Of a stretch of DNA of 64,000 nucleotides, positions 43,822-53,558 are shown piece by piece. Source of the stretch: Methyloceanibacter stevinii (GTDB taxonomy: Bacteria; Pseudomonadota; Alphaproteobacteria; Rhizobiales; Methyloligellaceae); assembly GCF_001723355.1 (NCBI RefSeq), contig NZ_LPWE01000012.1:62001-126000 (forward strand), read 5' to 3'. Under the pieces are notes generated by a model. It was not told where the DNA came from and made no database searches. It saw only the letters and a list, made by a program, of their open reading frames with translations. The translations under genes were made by a program, and so were the position numbers. Position 1 is the stretch's first letter. Every line of letters starts with the position of its first letter.

Positions 43822-44202
43822 CTACTCGGCCGCAAGCCGCATGGGCGGCCCGTGATAGACACAGCCCTCGTGGCAGGAGTCGCGCGCCACGACGACCTCC
43901 ACGAGACCCGGCAGCCGGTTATGAAGCCGGTCCCAGAGCCACATGGCGATCCGCTCCAAGGTCGGGGCCGACAAGCCCTCGATGTCGTTCAGCATGCGGT
44001 GGTCGAGCGCATCCTTCGCGTCCTGGACCGCTGCTTCCAGCTCACCGAAATGGATGATGATGCCCGTGTCCTCGTCGGGCTGGCCGTCCACGGTGATGCG
44101 CGCACGGAACGAATGCCCATGCACCCGCGCATTCGGATGCCCGGGTGGGGCCGACGGCAGGAAATGCGCCGCCTCGAAGAAAAATTCCTTGTAAATTCGC
44201 AT
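43822..44202 (-). CDS. queD: 6-carboxytetrahydropterin synthase-like QueD (catalytic Cys replaced)
   Basis: 126-residue T-fold protein of the QueD/PTPS family, which makes 6-carboxytetrahydropterin from dihydroneopterin triphosphate for queuosine. Zinc ligands are His13 in FFFEAAHFLP and His28/His30 in ARVHGHSF. LDHRMLNDIEGLSAPTLE and the terminal RDSCHEGCVYHGP follow. In E. coli QueD the nucleophile is Cys27 in HKCGRLHGH; the same position here is Asn24 (HPNARVHGH). Other cysteines are Cys111 and Cys115 near the C-terminus. Position between queE and queF supports the queuosine role, but the catalytic detail may differ. Confidence 0.88.
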   Translation of the reverse strand: MRIYKEFFFEAAHFLPSAPPGHPNARVHGHSFRARITVDGQPDEDTGIIIHFGELEAAVQDAKDALDHRMLNDIEGLSAPTLERIAMWLWDRLHNRLPGLVEVVVARDSCHEGCVYHGPPMRLAAE

Positions 44203-44271
44203 TCGCGCTGTTTAGGGGATTTTTGCGTGGCCGACCAGAGGCTGTACGCCACAGCGTCAACGCGCGCCGCC

Positions 44272-44907
44272 CTAAGGCAATCCCAGGATTTTATGGGTTT
44301 GCAGGCTCAAACGCCACTGCGGGTGTCGCAGACAGTAGTCCAGCGCCGCTTCCAAATTCGTCGTCCCGCCCGACCGGTCGTCGAGCGGTTGCAGCAGGAA
44401 GTGCGTGAAGGAGAGGCCGAGCACGTCCTCAGGCTCCATATCCGGCTGCGGATAGACGAGCTTCAACTCATCGCCGGAGCGCTGTCGGATCGGAGCCCCT
44501 GCCTTCGGACTGACGCAGATCCAATCGATCTCGTCGAGGACGGGAAGGGTGCCGTTCGTCTCGATGGCGGTCTCGAAACCGGCTTGGTGGAAGGCGTCGA
44601 TCAAGGCCTCGTCGACCTGCAGCATCGGCTCACCGCCCGTGAGAACCACAAATTCGGCGGCGCCCGAGTTGCCCTTCCAGGCTGCCCGGCACGCTTGGAC
44701 AACGTCTTCCGCCGTTTCGAACCGTCCGCCGCCGGGCCCGTCGGTTCCGACGAATTCCGTATCGCAGAAACGACAAATGGCGTCCGCGCGGTCTTTCTCC
44801 CGCCCCGACCACAGGTTACAGCCCGCAAAACGGCAGAAAACGGCCGGACGGCCGGCCTGCGCCCCTTCGCCCTGCAGCGTGTAGTAGATTTCCTTGACCG
44901 CATACAT
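44272..44907 (-). CDS. queE: 7-carboxy-7-deazaguanine synthase QueE
   Basis: 211-residue radical SAM enzyme forming 7-carboxy-7-deazaguanine. The start MYAVKEIYYTLQGEGAQAGR (ATG 44907) is canonical. The cluster motif is of the QueE type with a widened first spacing: Cys in FCRFAGCNLWSG, then ICRFCDTEF, giving C-X14-C-X2-C. VVLTGGEPMLQ and ETNGTLP complete the core. A longer in-frame start at 45003 would run into the stem-loop upstream and is unlikely. Upstream of queD by 69 bases. Confidence 0.93.
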   Translation of the reverse strand: MYAVKEIYYTLQGEGAQAGRPAVFCRFAGCNLWSGREKDRADAICRFCDTEFVGTDGPGGGRFETAEDVVQACRAAWKGNSGAAEFVVLTGGEPMLQVDEALIDAFHQAGFETAIETNGTLPVLDEIDWICVSPKAGAPIRQRSGDELKLVYPQPDMEPEDVLGLSFTHFLLQPLDDRSGGTTNLEAALDYCLRHPQWRLSLQTHKILGLP

Positions 44908-44969
44908 GAGCGGGTAAGTGGGCGCAAAACGCCCTTGAGACAAGCCCCATGTCCAACTCGCCATTGAAA

Positions 44970-45033
44970 ATCGCCCAGGCACTATCCTTGCGCTGCTTGC
45001 CAAAGGCTTGGTGAGCGCAAATGCCTGGGCGAT
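44970..45033. repeat. extended stem-loop between cytochrome c gene and queE
   Basis: A perfect 12-bp inverted repeat, ATCGCCCAGGCA (44970-44981) with TGCCTGGGCGAT (45022-45033), encloses a second perfect 7-bp repeat TTGCGCT (44988-44994) with AGCGCAA (45014-45020). The central loop is 19 bases. On the minus strand it lies just after the cytochrome c stop and is followed by TTTTC, so it may act as that gene's terminator. It also lies in the possible queE leader. No second copy was noticed in this window. Confidence 0.6.
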
Positions 45034-45058
45034 GCTGCGTCCTAGAGGCGCTAGAAGC

Positions 45059-45925
45059 CTACTCGGCCTGCCTCTCTTCGACGGGCGGCGTGTACTTGCC
45101 CGGGATGACCTTCTCGGGCGGGTTGGTGCCCGGAGGATTGATCGACCGGATGAAGGCGATGATCTGCCAGAGGTGGTCGGACGTCTTGATGACGTGTCCC
45201 ATTTCCGGCATCGGCGCTTTCACGGTTCCGTACTGGTAGCGCGTGAATCCTTGCTTCTGCAGCTCCGCGGATCCGAGCGCGATCAGACGGAACAGCACGT
45301 CGTCGGTGTTGCCCCAAAACCAAACGCCTTGGCTAAGGGCAGGGCAGAAACCGCCGCCACCGCCACCGCCGTGGCACTCGTTGCAGCCCGGCAGGCGGAA
45401 CTGCTTAACGAGATAATCCGGATTGTCCTTGTGCTCTTCCTTCAGCTCTTGCCAGTCGTAGGGGTTATGCAGTTCGCCCGGCGGCGTCTTGGCGATCAGC
45501 TCGAAGGGGGGCGTCTTGTCGCCCTTCTTGCAGCACTTGTCCTCTGCTTCCTCGGCCGCAAGTTCCGACTCGGCGGCTTCCTGAGCTTCGGCTTCCTCCG
45601 TGGCAACCGGATCCGTTGGAGGTTGTTCTGCCGGTTCTGATGCGGCTTCGCCGTCGGCATCGCCAGTGTCGGCCTGGGCAACGCGCATGGACGTGTCGGT
45701 CACGGTTGCACTGGAATCGGTTCCCGCTGCGCTCGGAGGCACGTCGTCACCGGCGCCATTGGACGGAGCCTGGGCTTCGGAGCGTTCGACCTGCTCAGCC
45801 ACGGCCGCAAAGGCCATGTTGTCCTTGAACGGCTCGCTGGTCACGAGAGCCGCCCCCACAATAAACGCACCCGCCAAGAACAGGCCAAGCGCGCTCACCC
45901 ATTTCGGGCGTTTGGGCTGGTTCAT
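45059..45925 (-). CDS. c-type cytochrome, possibly methanol-metabolism related
   Basis: 288-residue exported or membrane-anchored cytochrome. An N-terminal hydrophobic segment (WVSALGLFLAGAFIVGAALV) is followed by a ~100-residue acidic Ala/Glu-rich linker and one class I heme domain: heme motif CNECH followed by a run of glycines and FCPALSQGVWFWG, a likely axial Met in APMPEMGHVI, and LWQIIAFIRSINPPG. The CNxCHGG(x)GGGG-CPxL pattern resembles cytochromes linked to methanol oxidation (c553i-like) in methylotrophs; I recall this rather than having tested it. A CC pair (EDKCCKKGD) before the heme domain is unusual. Substrate and partner are not deducible here. Confidence 0.75.
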   Translation of the reverse strand: MNQPKRPKWVSALGLFLAGAFIVGAALVTSEPFKDNMAFAAVAEQVERSEAQAPSNGAGDDVPPSAAGTDSSATVTDTSMRVAQADTGDADGEAASEPAEQPPTDPVATEEAEAQEAAESELAAEEAEDKCCKKGDKTPPFELIAKTPPGELHNPYDWQELKEEHKDNPDYLVKQFRLPGCNECHGGGGGGGFCPALSQGVWFWGNTDDVLFRLIALGSAELQKQGFTRYQYGTVKAPMPEMGHVIKTSDHLWQIIAFIRSINPPGTNPPEKVIPGKYTPPVEERQAE

Positions 45926-46050
45926 ATTTTTCCTCTAATTACCTAGAAATTCTCACGCACCAGGACGGTGCGCAGTCCCCAACCTATAGCATAGGATTCC
46001 CATAGACGAGGGGACCAGCCAGCTTCCCGCCGCAGGTTCGCCGGGCGGAG

Positions 46051-46953
46051 TCAGGCGGCGACGAACCCGCCTGGAACGTCTTTCAGGCGGGCGATATCGC
46101 GTTGCGGCGGCAGACCGAACAGGCGGCGGTACTCGCGGCTGAACTGCGATGGGCTGGCATAGCCGACGTTATGGCTTGCAGCCGCGGCATCGCACAGGCC
46201 TTGGAGCATCAGCCGCCGCGCCTCCTGAAGCCGCATCTGCTTCTGGTATTGCAGCGGGCTCATGGCGGTCACCGCCTTGAAGTGGCTGTGGAGCGCCGAC
46301 GCGCTCATCCGCGCTACGTCGGCCAGATCCTCGACCCGGAACGGCTCGCGGTAGTTGCGCTTGATGTAGTCAATGGCGCGGCCGACCTGCTGCAGGCGGC
46401 TGTCGCCCAGCGCGATCTCGCGAAGCTTCGCCGCCTGATCGCCTTGCAGCAAACGGAACAGCAACTCGCGTTCGAACAGCGGCGCCAAGACGGGAATGTC
46501 TTGAGGCGTATCGAGTAGGCGCATCAGACGGATCACTGCGTCCGTCAACTCGGGTGTGACCTTGCTGAGGCCAAGCGCCGGGGCCGGCTCGCCGCTGTCC
46601 GGCTCCGGACGCGTATCGAGCAGCAGCATCCCGAGAGTCGCCACGTCCAGATCGAACTTGACGCATAGATAGGGCTTTGCTTCGGACGCCTCAGTGACCT
46701 GGCCGACCACGGGGACGCCGACCGAAATCACGAGGTACTTGTCCTGGTCGTAGACATAGACGGCGTCGCCCAGAATGGCGTGCTTGCTTCCCTGGGCAAT
46801 GATGCAGACCGCAGGCTCGTAGACCGCATGCAAGGGTAGCGTCGGGCGCGAGCTCCGGATCACGGACAGCCGGGGCACGGCGGTCGCGTGGACACCGTCC
46901 GTCTTGGCGGATCGGTCAATCAGGCTGGCGAGTTCGGACTGGTTCGTGCTCAT
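46051..46953 (-). CDS. AraC family transcriptional regulator
   Basis: 300-residue regulator with an N-terminal AraC_N-type cupin domain (PLHAVYEPAVCIIAQGSKHA) and a C-terminal pair of helix-turn-helix motifs (DLADVARMSASALHSHFKAV and ASHNVGYASPSQFSREYRRL). It is transcribed divergently from a short-chain dehydrogenase across a 221-base gap, the usual arrangement for regulators of this subgroup controlling a neighbouring oxidoreductase. The inducer is unknown. Confidence 0.9.
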   Translation of the reverse strand: MSTNQSELASLIDRSAKTDGVHATAVPRLSVIRSSRPTLPLHAVYEPAVCIIAQGSKHAILGDAVYVYDQDKYLVISVGVPVVGQVTEASEAKPYLCVKFDLDVATLGMLLLDTRPEPDSGEPAPALGLSKVTPELTDAVIRLMRLLDTPQDIPVLAPLFERELLFRLLQGDQAAKLREIALGDSRLQQVGRAIDYIKRNYREPFRVEDLADVARMSASALHSHFKAVTAMSPLQYQKQMRLQEARRLMLQGLCDAAAASHNVGYASPSQFSREYRRLFGLPPQRDIARLKDVPGGFVAA

Positions 46954-47174
46954 GAATATCGTCTGGGAAGACCTTTATGACAGTGAAAATCTACGCCCAT
47001 TGATGCGCCGGGAGTAGGGCGCGCGCAACAATGCCGCAGCCAGAAGAGCCGAAACTTGGAGGATTAGGCAATACTGCGAGAGCTTTGGTCTACCGCAGAT
47101 CGGGGTCCGGACACCACGTTTTGCCTCAGTCGAGGCGGGGCTCTCCCGCCGCAAGAGGAAAGGAACCTGAGACC

Positions 47175-47907
47175 ATGTCGAACATCGAAGGAAAGGTCGT
47201 CGCCATCACCGGTGCAAGCAGCGGGATCGGCGAATCCGCGGCCAGACATTTGGCCAAGAAGGGCGCCCGCGTCGTGCTCGGCGCACGCCGCACCGACAAG
47301 CTCGAGAAGATCGTCGAAGAGATCCGCGCCGAGGGCGGCACGGCGGAATACCGCCCCCTCGACGTGACCAGCCGTGAGAGCGTCGACGAGTTCGTGCAAT
47401 TCGCCGACAAGACGTTCGGCAAGGTGGATGTCGTCGTCAATAACGCCGGGCTGATGCCCCTGTCGCCCCTCGAGGCGCTCAAAGTCGACGAATGGGACCG
47501 GATGGTCGATGTCAATATCAAGGGCGTGCTCTACGGCATCGCCGCGGGACTGCCGATCATGAAGCGCCAGGCCACGGACAATTCATCAACGTCTCGTCCG
47601 TCGCCGGACACAAGGTGTTCCCGTCGGGCGCTGTCTATTGCGGGACGAAGTTCGCCGTGAACGCCATTTCCGAAGGGTTGCGCGCGGAGAACGCAGATAT
47701 CCGCGTCACCGTGATCTCACCCGGGGCGACGAATCCGAGTTGGCGGACACCATCACCCATGGCGAGACGAAGACGATGGTGGATCAGCTCCGTGCGCTTG
47801 CGATCCCGGCTCAAGCCATCGCCGATGCCATCGGCTTCGCCATTGAGCAGCCTCACAACATCGACGTGAATGAGATCGTCGTTCGCCCCACGGCGCAGCC
47901 GCTCTAA
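47175..47907 (+). pseudogene. short-chain dehydrogenase/reductase, two 1-base gaps (probably sequence error)
   Basis: SDR family oxidoreductase of about 244 residues. From ATG 47175: [20 protein letters not shown] (cofactor loop), [17 protein letters not shown] (NNAG motif). After PIMKRQA a missing base near 47572 shifts to [20 protein letters not shown] and the catalytic [13 protein letters not shown] (Tyr-x-x-x-Lys). After VISPGAT a second missing base near 47737 leads to [20 protein letters not shown] and the end at 47907. Each break is repaired by one base in a homopolymer or doublet. The predicted target is unknown; the divergent AraC gene is a likely regulator. Confidence 0.85.
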
Positions 47908-47924
47908 CCGGACTCCCAGGAGCC

Positions 47925-48651
47925 CTAACCGGCCTGCGCCATCTCGCGCCATTCACGGTAGCCCTTGGCGCGCAGATCGCAGGCGGGCAGGTCCCGCAGC
48001 CATAGCCCCAATCGTGCTTGGTCGCGTGGTCGCCCCTGTAGCAAGTATGGGTTTCCTCCCGGATGAGGTCGATAAAGGCGGCGCCCCCGAGCTTGTCCGC
48101 AAGCGCCCAGCTCTGTGCCTTGGTGAGACACATCAGCGGTGTCTCGATGGAGAAGGGGACCTCCGTGCCCAAACGGATGGCCGTCTGAAGGGCCTGCAAT
48201 GTCTCGTCCCGGCAGTCCGGATAGCCAGAATAGTCGGTCTCGCACATGCCGCCGACCAGCACGTTCAGGCCCCGGCGATGCCCGAGCGCCGCCGCATAGA
48301 CGAAGAACACCAGGTTGCGCCCCGGAACGAAGGTGGAGGGGAGGCCGGACTCGGTCATGACGATTTCGGCCTCGGACGTCAGCGCCGTATCGCCGATCGC
48401 CCCGAAGCTGGAGATATCGATCATATGATCGGGACCGAGGCGTGCGGCCCAGTCCGGAAAGCGCTCGGCAATGGCCGAGCGGATGCGCTGCCGGCACTCG
48501 AGTTCGACGCCGTGCCGCTGGCCGTAGTTGAAGCCGACGGTATCCACGCGGGCGTAGCGGTCCAGAGCGTAGCCAGGCAGGTCGTGGAATCCTGGCCGCC
48601 GGAGAACAAGACCAAGGCACCGGCCGGTTCTGCTGCGGGGGATGATGCCAT
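47925..48651 (-). pseudogene. queC: 7-cyano-7-deazaguanine synthase QueC, two 1-base gaps (probably sequence error)
   Basis: ATP-dependent enzyme converting 7-carboxy-7-deazaguanine to preQ0. ATG 48651 reads [20 protein letters not shown] and on to DSTTCLA (PP-loop SGGQDST). A missing base near 48571 shifts to [20 protein letters not shown], which then runs through [35 protein letters not shown] and [11 protein letters not shown]. Another missing base near 47990 restores [19 protein letters not shown] and the stop. The zinc-site cysteines at the C-terminus (CGTCPACDLR) are complete after correction. It converges with the SDR gene. Confidence 0.9.
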
Positions 48652-48711
48652 GGACTGTTGTCTCCAAATTGGGCCCAAGACGCGGGGACGCGCCTCCTGG
48701 ACATATACGCC

Positions 48712-50055
<1,344 letters not shown>

Positions 50056-50127
50056 AATCCGCAGGCCGGTAACCGTGCCTTAACGACCACGCAACGATGT
50101 TTGTGATTCGCTGCGTGGGGAGGAACG

Positions 50128-50451
50128 ATGCGGTTCAGGGCGTTCATATTCCCGCTTCTGGCTTTGGGAGCGGGCGGCTATTTCGGCTACCATCTGCAAA
50201 ATGGCGATCACGGGCTGGCGGCGAAGACCGACCTGCAGCGTCGTGCCGCCGTGCTGGAAGGGGAGCTCGAAGGGCTGCGCGAGGTCCGGCAGCGGATCGA
50301 ACGGGACGTAGCGCTTCTGGAGCCCGACAGCCTCGATCCGGACATGCTGGACGAGCGAGCCCGCGCCATTCTCAACCTGGCGCACCCGAGCGACCTCGTC
50401 ATGATGAACAGGCGACCGCCCGATCCCACGGGACCGCTGATCAAGCGCTGA
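50128..50451 (+). CDS. septum formation initiator FtsB/DivIC family protein
   Basis: 107-residue bitopic protein: an N-terminal transmembrane helix (about residues 4-22), a heptad-like coiled coil (DLQRRAAVLEGELEGLREVRQ), then the family DMLDERARAILNLAHPSDLVM end. It is expected to link FtsQ-type division proteins at the septum. Its place between eno and pdhA is conserved in Rhizobiales. Confidence 0.88.
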   Translation: MRFRAFIFPLLALGAGGYFGYHLQNGDHGLAAKTDLQRRAAVLEGELEGLREVRQRIERDVALLEPDSLDPDMLDERARAILNLAHPSDLVMMNRRPPDPTGPLIKR

Positions 50452-50559
50452 ATTCCGGTGCCACACCGGGCTTTATGCGGCAGTCCGTGTCTTTGGGCTG
50501 ACTTTGGAGTCGTGCTAGCTTCGATGGCAAGCACGGTGTGAGTCGCAAGGAGGCCCGGA

Positions 50560-51624
50560 TTGACCAGCCCAAGCCTGACGCCTGGAGCGGCCAATTTCTG
50601 GATGGACCAGAAGCCCTCCGAGAGCCCCAATGAGCCAACGCTTCCGGCCGGCTCCAATCTCACGCCCGACGAGTACCTCACTGCCTACCGCAAGATGCTT
50701 CTCGTCCGCCGCTTCGAGGAGAAGGCCGGACAGCTCTACGGCATGGGCTATATCGGCGGCTTCTGCCATCTCTATATCGGCCAGGAAGCCGTGGTCACCG
50801 GCATGATGATGGCCAAGCGCGACGGCGACCAGGTCATCACCTCTTATCGCGACCACGGCCACATGCTGGCCACGGGCATGGACCCTAAGGGCGTCATGGC
50901 CGAGCTCACGGGACGGCAGAGCGGCTACTCCAAAGGCAAGGGCGGCTCGATGCACATGTTCTCCGTGGAGAAGGGCTTCTACGGCGGCCACGGCATCGTC
51001 GGCACGCCGGCGCCGCTCGGTTCGGGCATCGCCTTCGCCAACAAGTACCGCCGCAACGACAATGTGTGCCTGACCTTCTTCGGCGAGGGCGCGGCCAACC
51101 AGGGCCAGGTCTACGAGAGCTTCAACATGGCCTCGCTGTGGAAGCTCCCGGTGCTCTACATCATCGAGAACAATCACTACGCCATGGGCACGTCCGTCGA
51201 ACGCGCCTCGGCCCAAGCCCAAGACCTCCATCATCGCGGGCTCGCCTTCGGCATTCCGGGACGCGAAGTCGACGGCATGGACGTGGCGGCGGTGAAGGAG
51301 GCCGGCGAGAAGGCGCTAGCCCATATCCGCGCCGGCAACGGCCCTATGATCCTGGAAATGCTGACCTATCGCTATCGCGGTCACTCGATGTCGGATCCGG
51401 CGAAATACCGGACACGCGAGGAGGTCCAGGACATGCGTCAGCACCACGATCCGATCGAGCTCGTCCACAAACGCCTCACCGACCTCGGCCGTCCCGAAGA
51501 CGAGATGAAAGCGATCGACAAGGAGATCCGGGCCATCGTCAACGAGGCCGCGCAGTTCGCACAGGACGAGCCGGAGCCGGACGCTAGCGAGCTTTGGACC
51601 GACGTCGTGGCGACGAAAGGCTAG
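50560..51624 (+). CDS. pdhA: pyruvate dehydrogenase E1 component alpha subunit
   Basis: 354-residue thiamine-diphosphate enzyme subunit decarboxylating pyruvate. Motifs are [29 protein letters not shown], the ThDP-binding [20 protein letters not shown] with [11 protein letters not shown], and the phosphorylation-loop-like [15 protein letters not shown] assign TTG 50560 because AAGGAGG (50547-50553) lies exactly 6 bases before it; the first ATG in frame is at 50602. It is 4 bases upstream of pdhB. Confidence 0.95.
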   Translation: MTSPSLTPGAANFWMDQKPSESPNEPTLPAGSNLTPDEYLTAYRKMLLVRRFEEKAGQLYGMGYIGGFCHLYIGQEAVVTGMMMAKRDGDQVITSYRDHGHMLATGMDPKGVMAELTGRQSGYSKGKGGSMHMFSVEKGFYGGHGIVGTPAPLGSGIAFANKYRRNDNVCLTFFGEGAANQGQVYESFNMASLWKLPVLYIIENNHYAMGTSVERASAQAQDLHHRGLAFGIPGREVDGMDVAAVKEAGEKALAHIRAGNGPMILEMLTYRYRGHSMSDPAKYRTREEVQDMRQHHDPIELVHKRLTDLGRPEDEMKAIDKEIRAIVNEAAQFAQDEPEPDASELWTDVVATKG

Positions 51625-51628
51625 GGCG

Positions 51629-53071
51629 ATGCCTACCGACATTCTCATGCCCGCACTGTCGCCTACGATGGAGGAGGGCACGCTCGCCAAATGGCACGTC
51701 AAGGAGGGCGACGCCGTCCAGACCGGCAATGTGATCGCCGAAATCGAGACCGACAAGGCGACGATGGAGGTGGAAGCCATCGAGGACGGCGTCATCCAGT
51801 CGATCCTCGTGTCGGAAGGCACCGAGCATGTGCCGGTCAATCAACCCATCGCCGTGCTGCAATTGGAGGACGACGAAGCCCCGGCGGAAGGCGGGCCTGC
51901 TGCCGTCGCGCCGCCACCCGCTTCCGAGCCGGCACAGCCTGAACCCGCGGCACCTGAAGCACAGGAGCCGCCACCGGACTTTGGCGAAACCGAGCCTGCG
52001 GTGGAGATCGCTCCCGCAGGCCCGCAAGCGGCGCCGCCCGAGCCTGCGCCTGAACCCGATATCCCGCCCGGCACCGAGACTGTCGACATGACCGTGCGCG
52101 AAGCCTTGCGCGACGCCATGGCTGAGGAGATGCGCCGCGACCCCGACGTGTTCGTCATGGGCGAGGAGGTGGCCGAGTATCAGGGCGCCTACAAAGTCAC
52201 CCAGGGCTGCCTGGAGGAATTCGGAGACCGCCGCGTCATCGATACGCCGATCACGGAGTATGGCTTTGCTGGCATCGGTGTGGGCGCGGCCTTCGCGGGG
52301 CTCCGGCCGATCGTCGAGTTCATGACCTGGAACTTCGCCCTGCAGGCCATCGACCACATCATCAACTCCGCCGCCAAGACGCTCTACATGTCGGGCGGAC
52401 AGATGCACTGTCCGATCGTGTTTCGCGGCCCCAACGGGGCGGCTGCCCGCGTCGCGGCCCAGCACAGCCAGGACTTTTCCGCTATCTACGCCCAAGTCCC
52501 CGGACTGAAAGTCATCGCACCATACAGCGCTTCCGATGCGAAGGGGCTGTTGAAAGCGGCGATCCGCGAGAACAGCCCCGTGGTGTTCCTGGAGAACGAA
52601 ATTCTCTACGGCCAGACCTTCCCGGTTCCCAAACTCGACGACTTCGTTCTGCCGATCGGCAAGGCGCGCATTGCACGGCCAGGGCGCGACGTGACGCTCG
52701 TCTCCTATTCGCGCGGCCTCGCCTACACGATCGAAGCGGCCGAACGGTTGGCGGAGGAGGGGATCGAGGCGGAGGTCATCGACCTGCGCACCTTGCGGCC
52801 GCTCGATATCGACACAGTGCTGGCGTCGGTGCGGAAGACCAACCGCATCGTGACCATCGAGGAAGGCTGGCCCATCTGTTCCGTGGGCACCGAGATTTGC
52901 GCGCAAGTAACAGCAGGCGCTTTCGACTACCTCGACGCGCCGCCGCTGAAGATCACGGGCGCCGACGTTCCCATGCCGTACGCCGCCAATCTCGAGAAGC
53001 TCGCGCTGCCCTCAGTGGACCTTGTCGTCAGTGCGGCCAAATCTGTTTGCTACCGTGAGGATGCCGCATGA
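51629..53071 (+). CDS. pdhB: pyruvate dehydrogenase E1 component beta subunit with N-terminal lipoyl domain
   Basis: 480-residue E1-beta. Residues 1-78 are a complete lipoyl domain ([20 protein letters not shown]; lipoyl-lysine Lys43 in [13 protein letters not shown]). A long Ala/Pro/Glu-rich linker (about 85-150) leads to the transketolase-type domain ([54 protein letters not shown]) and the C-terminal transketolase-C domain ([19 protein letters not shown]). Such lipoylated E1-beta is known in alphaproteobacteria. Here it is the only lipoyl domain I find in the operon. Its stop overlaps the next gene by 4 bases. Confidence 0.96.
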   Translation: MPTDILMPALSPTMEEGTLAKWHVKEGDAVQTGNVIAEIETDKATMEVEAIEDGVIQSILVSEGTEHVPVNQPIAVLQLEDDEAPAEGGPAAVAPPPASEPAQPEPAAPEAQEPPPDFGETEPAVEIAPAGPQAAPPEPAPEPDIPPGTETVDMTVREALRDAMAEEMRRDPDVFVMGEEVAEYQGAYKVTQGCLEEFGDRRVIDTPITEYGFAGIGVGAAFAGLRPIVEFMTWNFALQAIDHIINSAAKTLYMSGGQMHCPIVFRGPNGAAARVAAQHSQDFSAIYAQVPGLKVIAPYSASDAKGLLKAAIRENSPVVFLENEILYGQTFPVPKLDDFVLPIGKARIARPGRDVTLVSYSRGLAYTIEAAERLAEEGIEAEVIDLRTLRPLDIDTVLASVRKTNRIVTIEEGWPICSVGTEICAQVTAGAFDYLDAPPLKITGADVPMPYAANLEKLALPSVDLVVSAAKSVCYREDAA

Positions 53072-53556
53072 CGGACTTTTGGCTGACCGACGAGGAAATG
53101 GACAAGGAAATCGAGGCCAACCGGGCGGTGTGCCAGCGGCTCGACGACTATGACCGGGACGAGGACGGCTGGGAGGAAATCTGGGAGGGCCTCTTCGCGA
53201 TCCTGGTCGAGCATATGGACGAAGTCCGCGAAGTGTTCGACCTCGATCCGCGCAGGTCGGAACTCTTTTCCGAGTTCCCGGATCTTCTCTGGGCGGCCTG
53301 CGACCCGCAGCAGCCCATCATCTACTCGCCCGTGTTCCGCGAATTCGGCATGCCTGTGTTCGACGGCGGGCCGGCCATGACCACGCTGCGCTACGATCCG
53401 TGGACAGGCAAGGCGCTTCCACCGTCCGTGCGCGATGCCTTCTTCGAAGAGGCCGAGAAGATCCTGGGCCATGAGGTCGGCGTGCTTGATGAGGAACTCG
53501 ATACGCTGCCCGAGGCTTATCAGCGTGAGACTTGGTGGATCGAGAAGGGACTTTGA
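53068..53556 (+). CDS. uncharacterised protein within the PDH operon
   Basis: 162-residue acidic protein that I do not recognise. ATG 53068 overlaps the pdhB stop (ATGA) and its own stop lies 2 bases before pdhC, so it is clearly part of the operon. The N-terminal half is very acidic and Trp-rich ([18 protein letters not shown]) and predicted helical; the middle holds [20 protein letters not shown] and [20 protein letters not shown]; the end is [12 protein letters not shown]. There is no signal peptide, membrane segment or lipoyl motif. It occupies the place where the lipoyl domain of E2 would normally begin. A role in PDH assembly or regulation is inference from position. Confidence 0.85.
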   Translation: MTDFWLTDEEMDKEIEANRAVCQRLDDYDRDEDGWEEIWEGLFAILVEHMDEVREVFDLDPRRSELFSEFPDLLWAACDPQQPIIYSPVFREFGMPVFDGGPAMTTLRYDPWTGKALPPSVRDAFFEEAEKILGHEVGVLDEELDTLPEAYQRETWWIEKGL

Positions 53557-53558
53557 CC

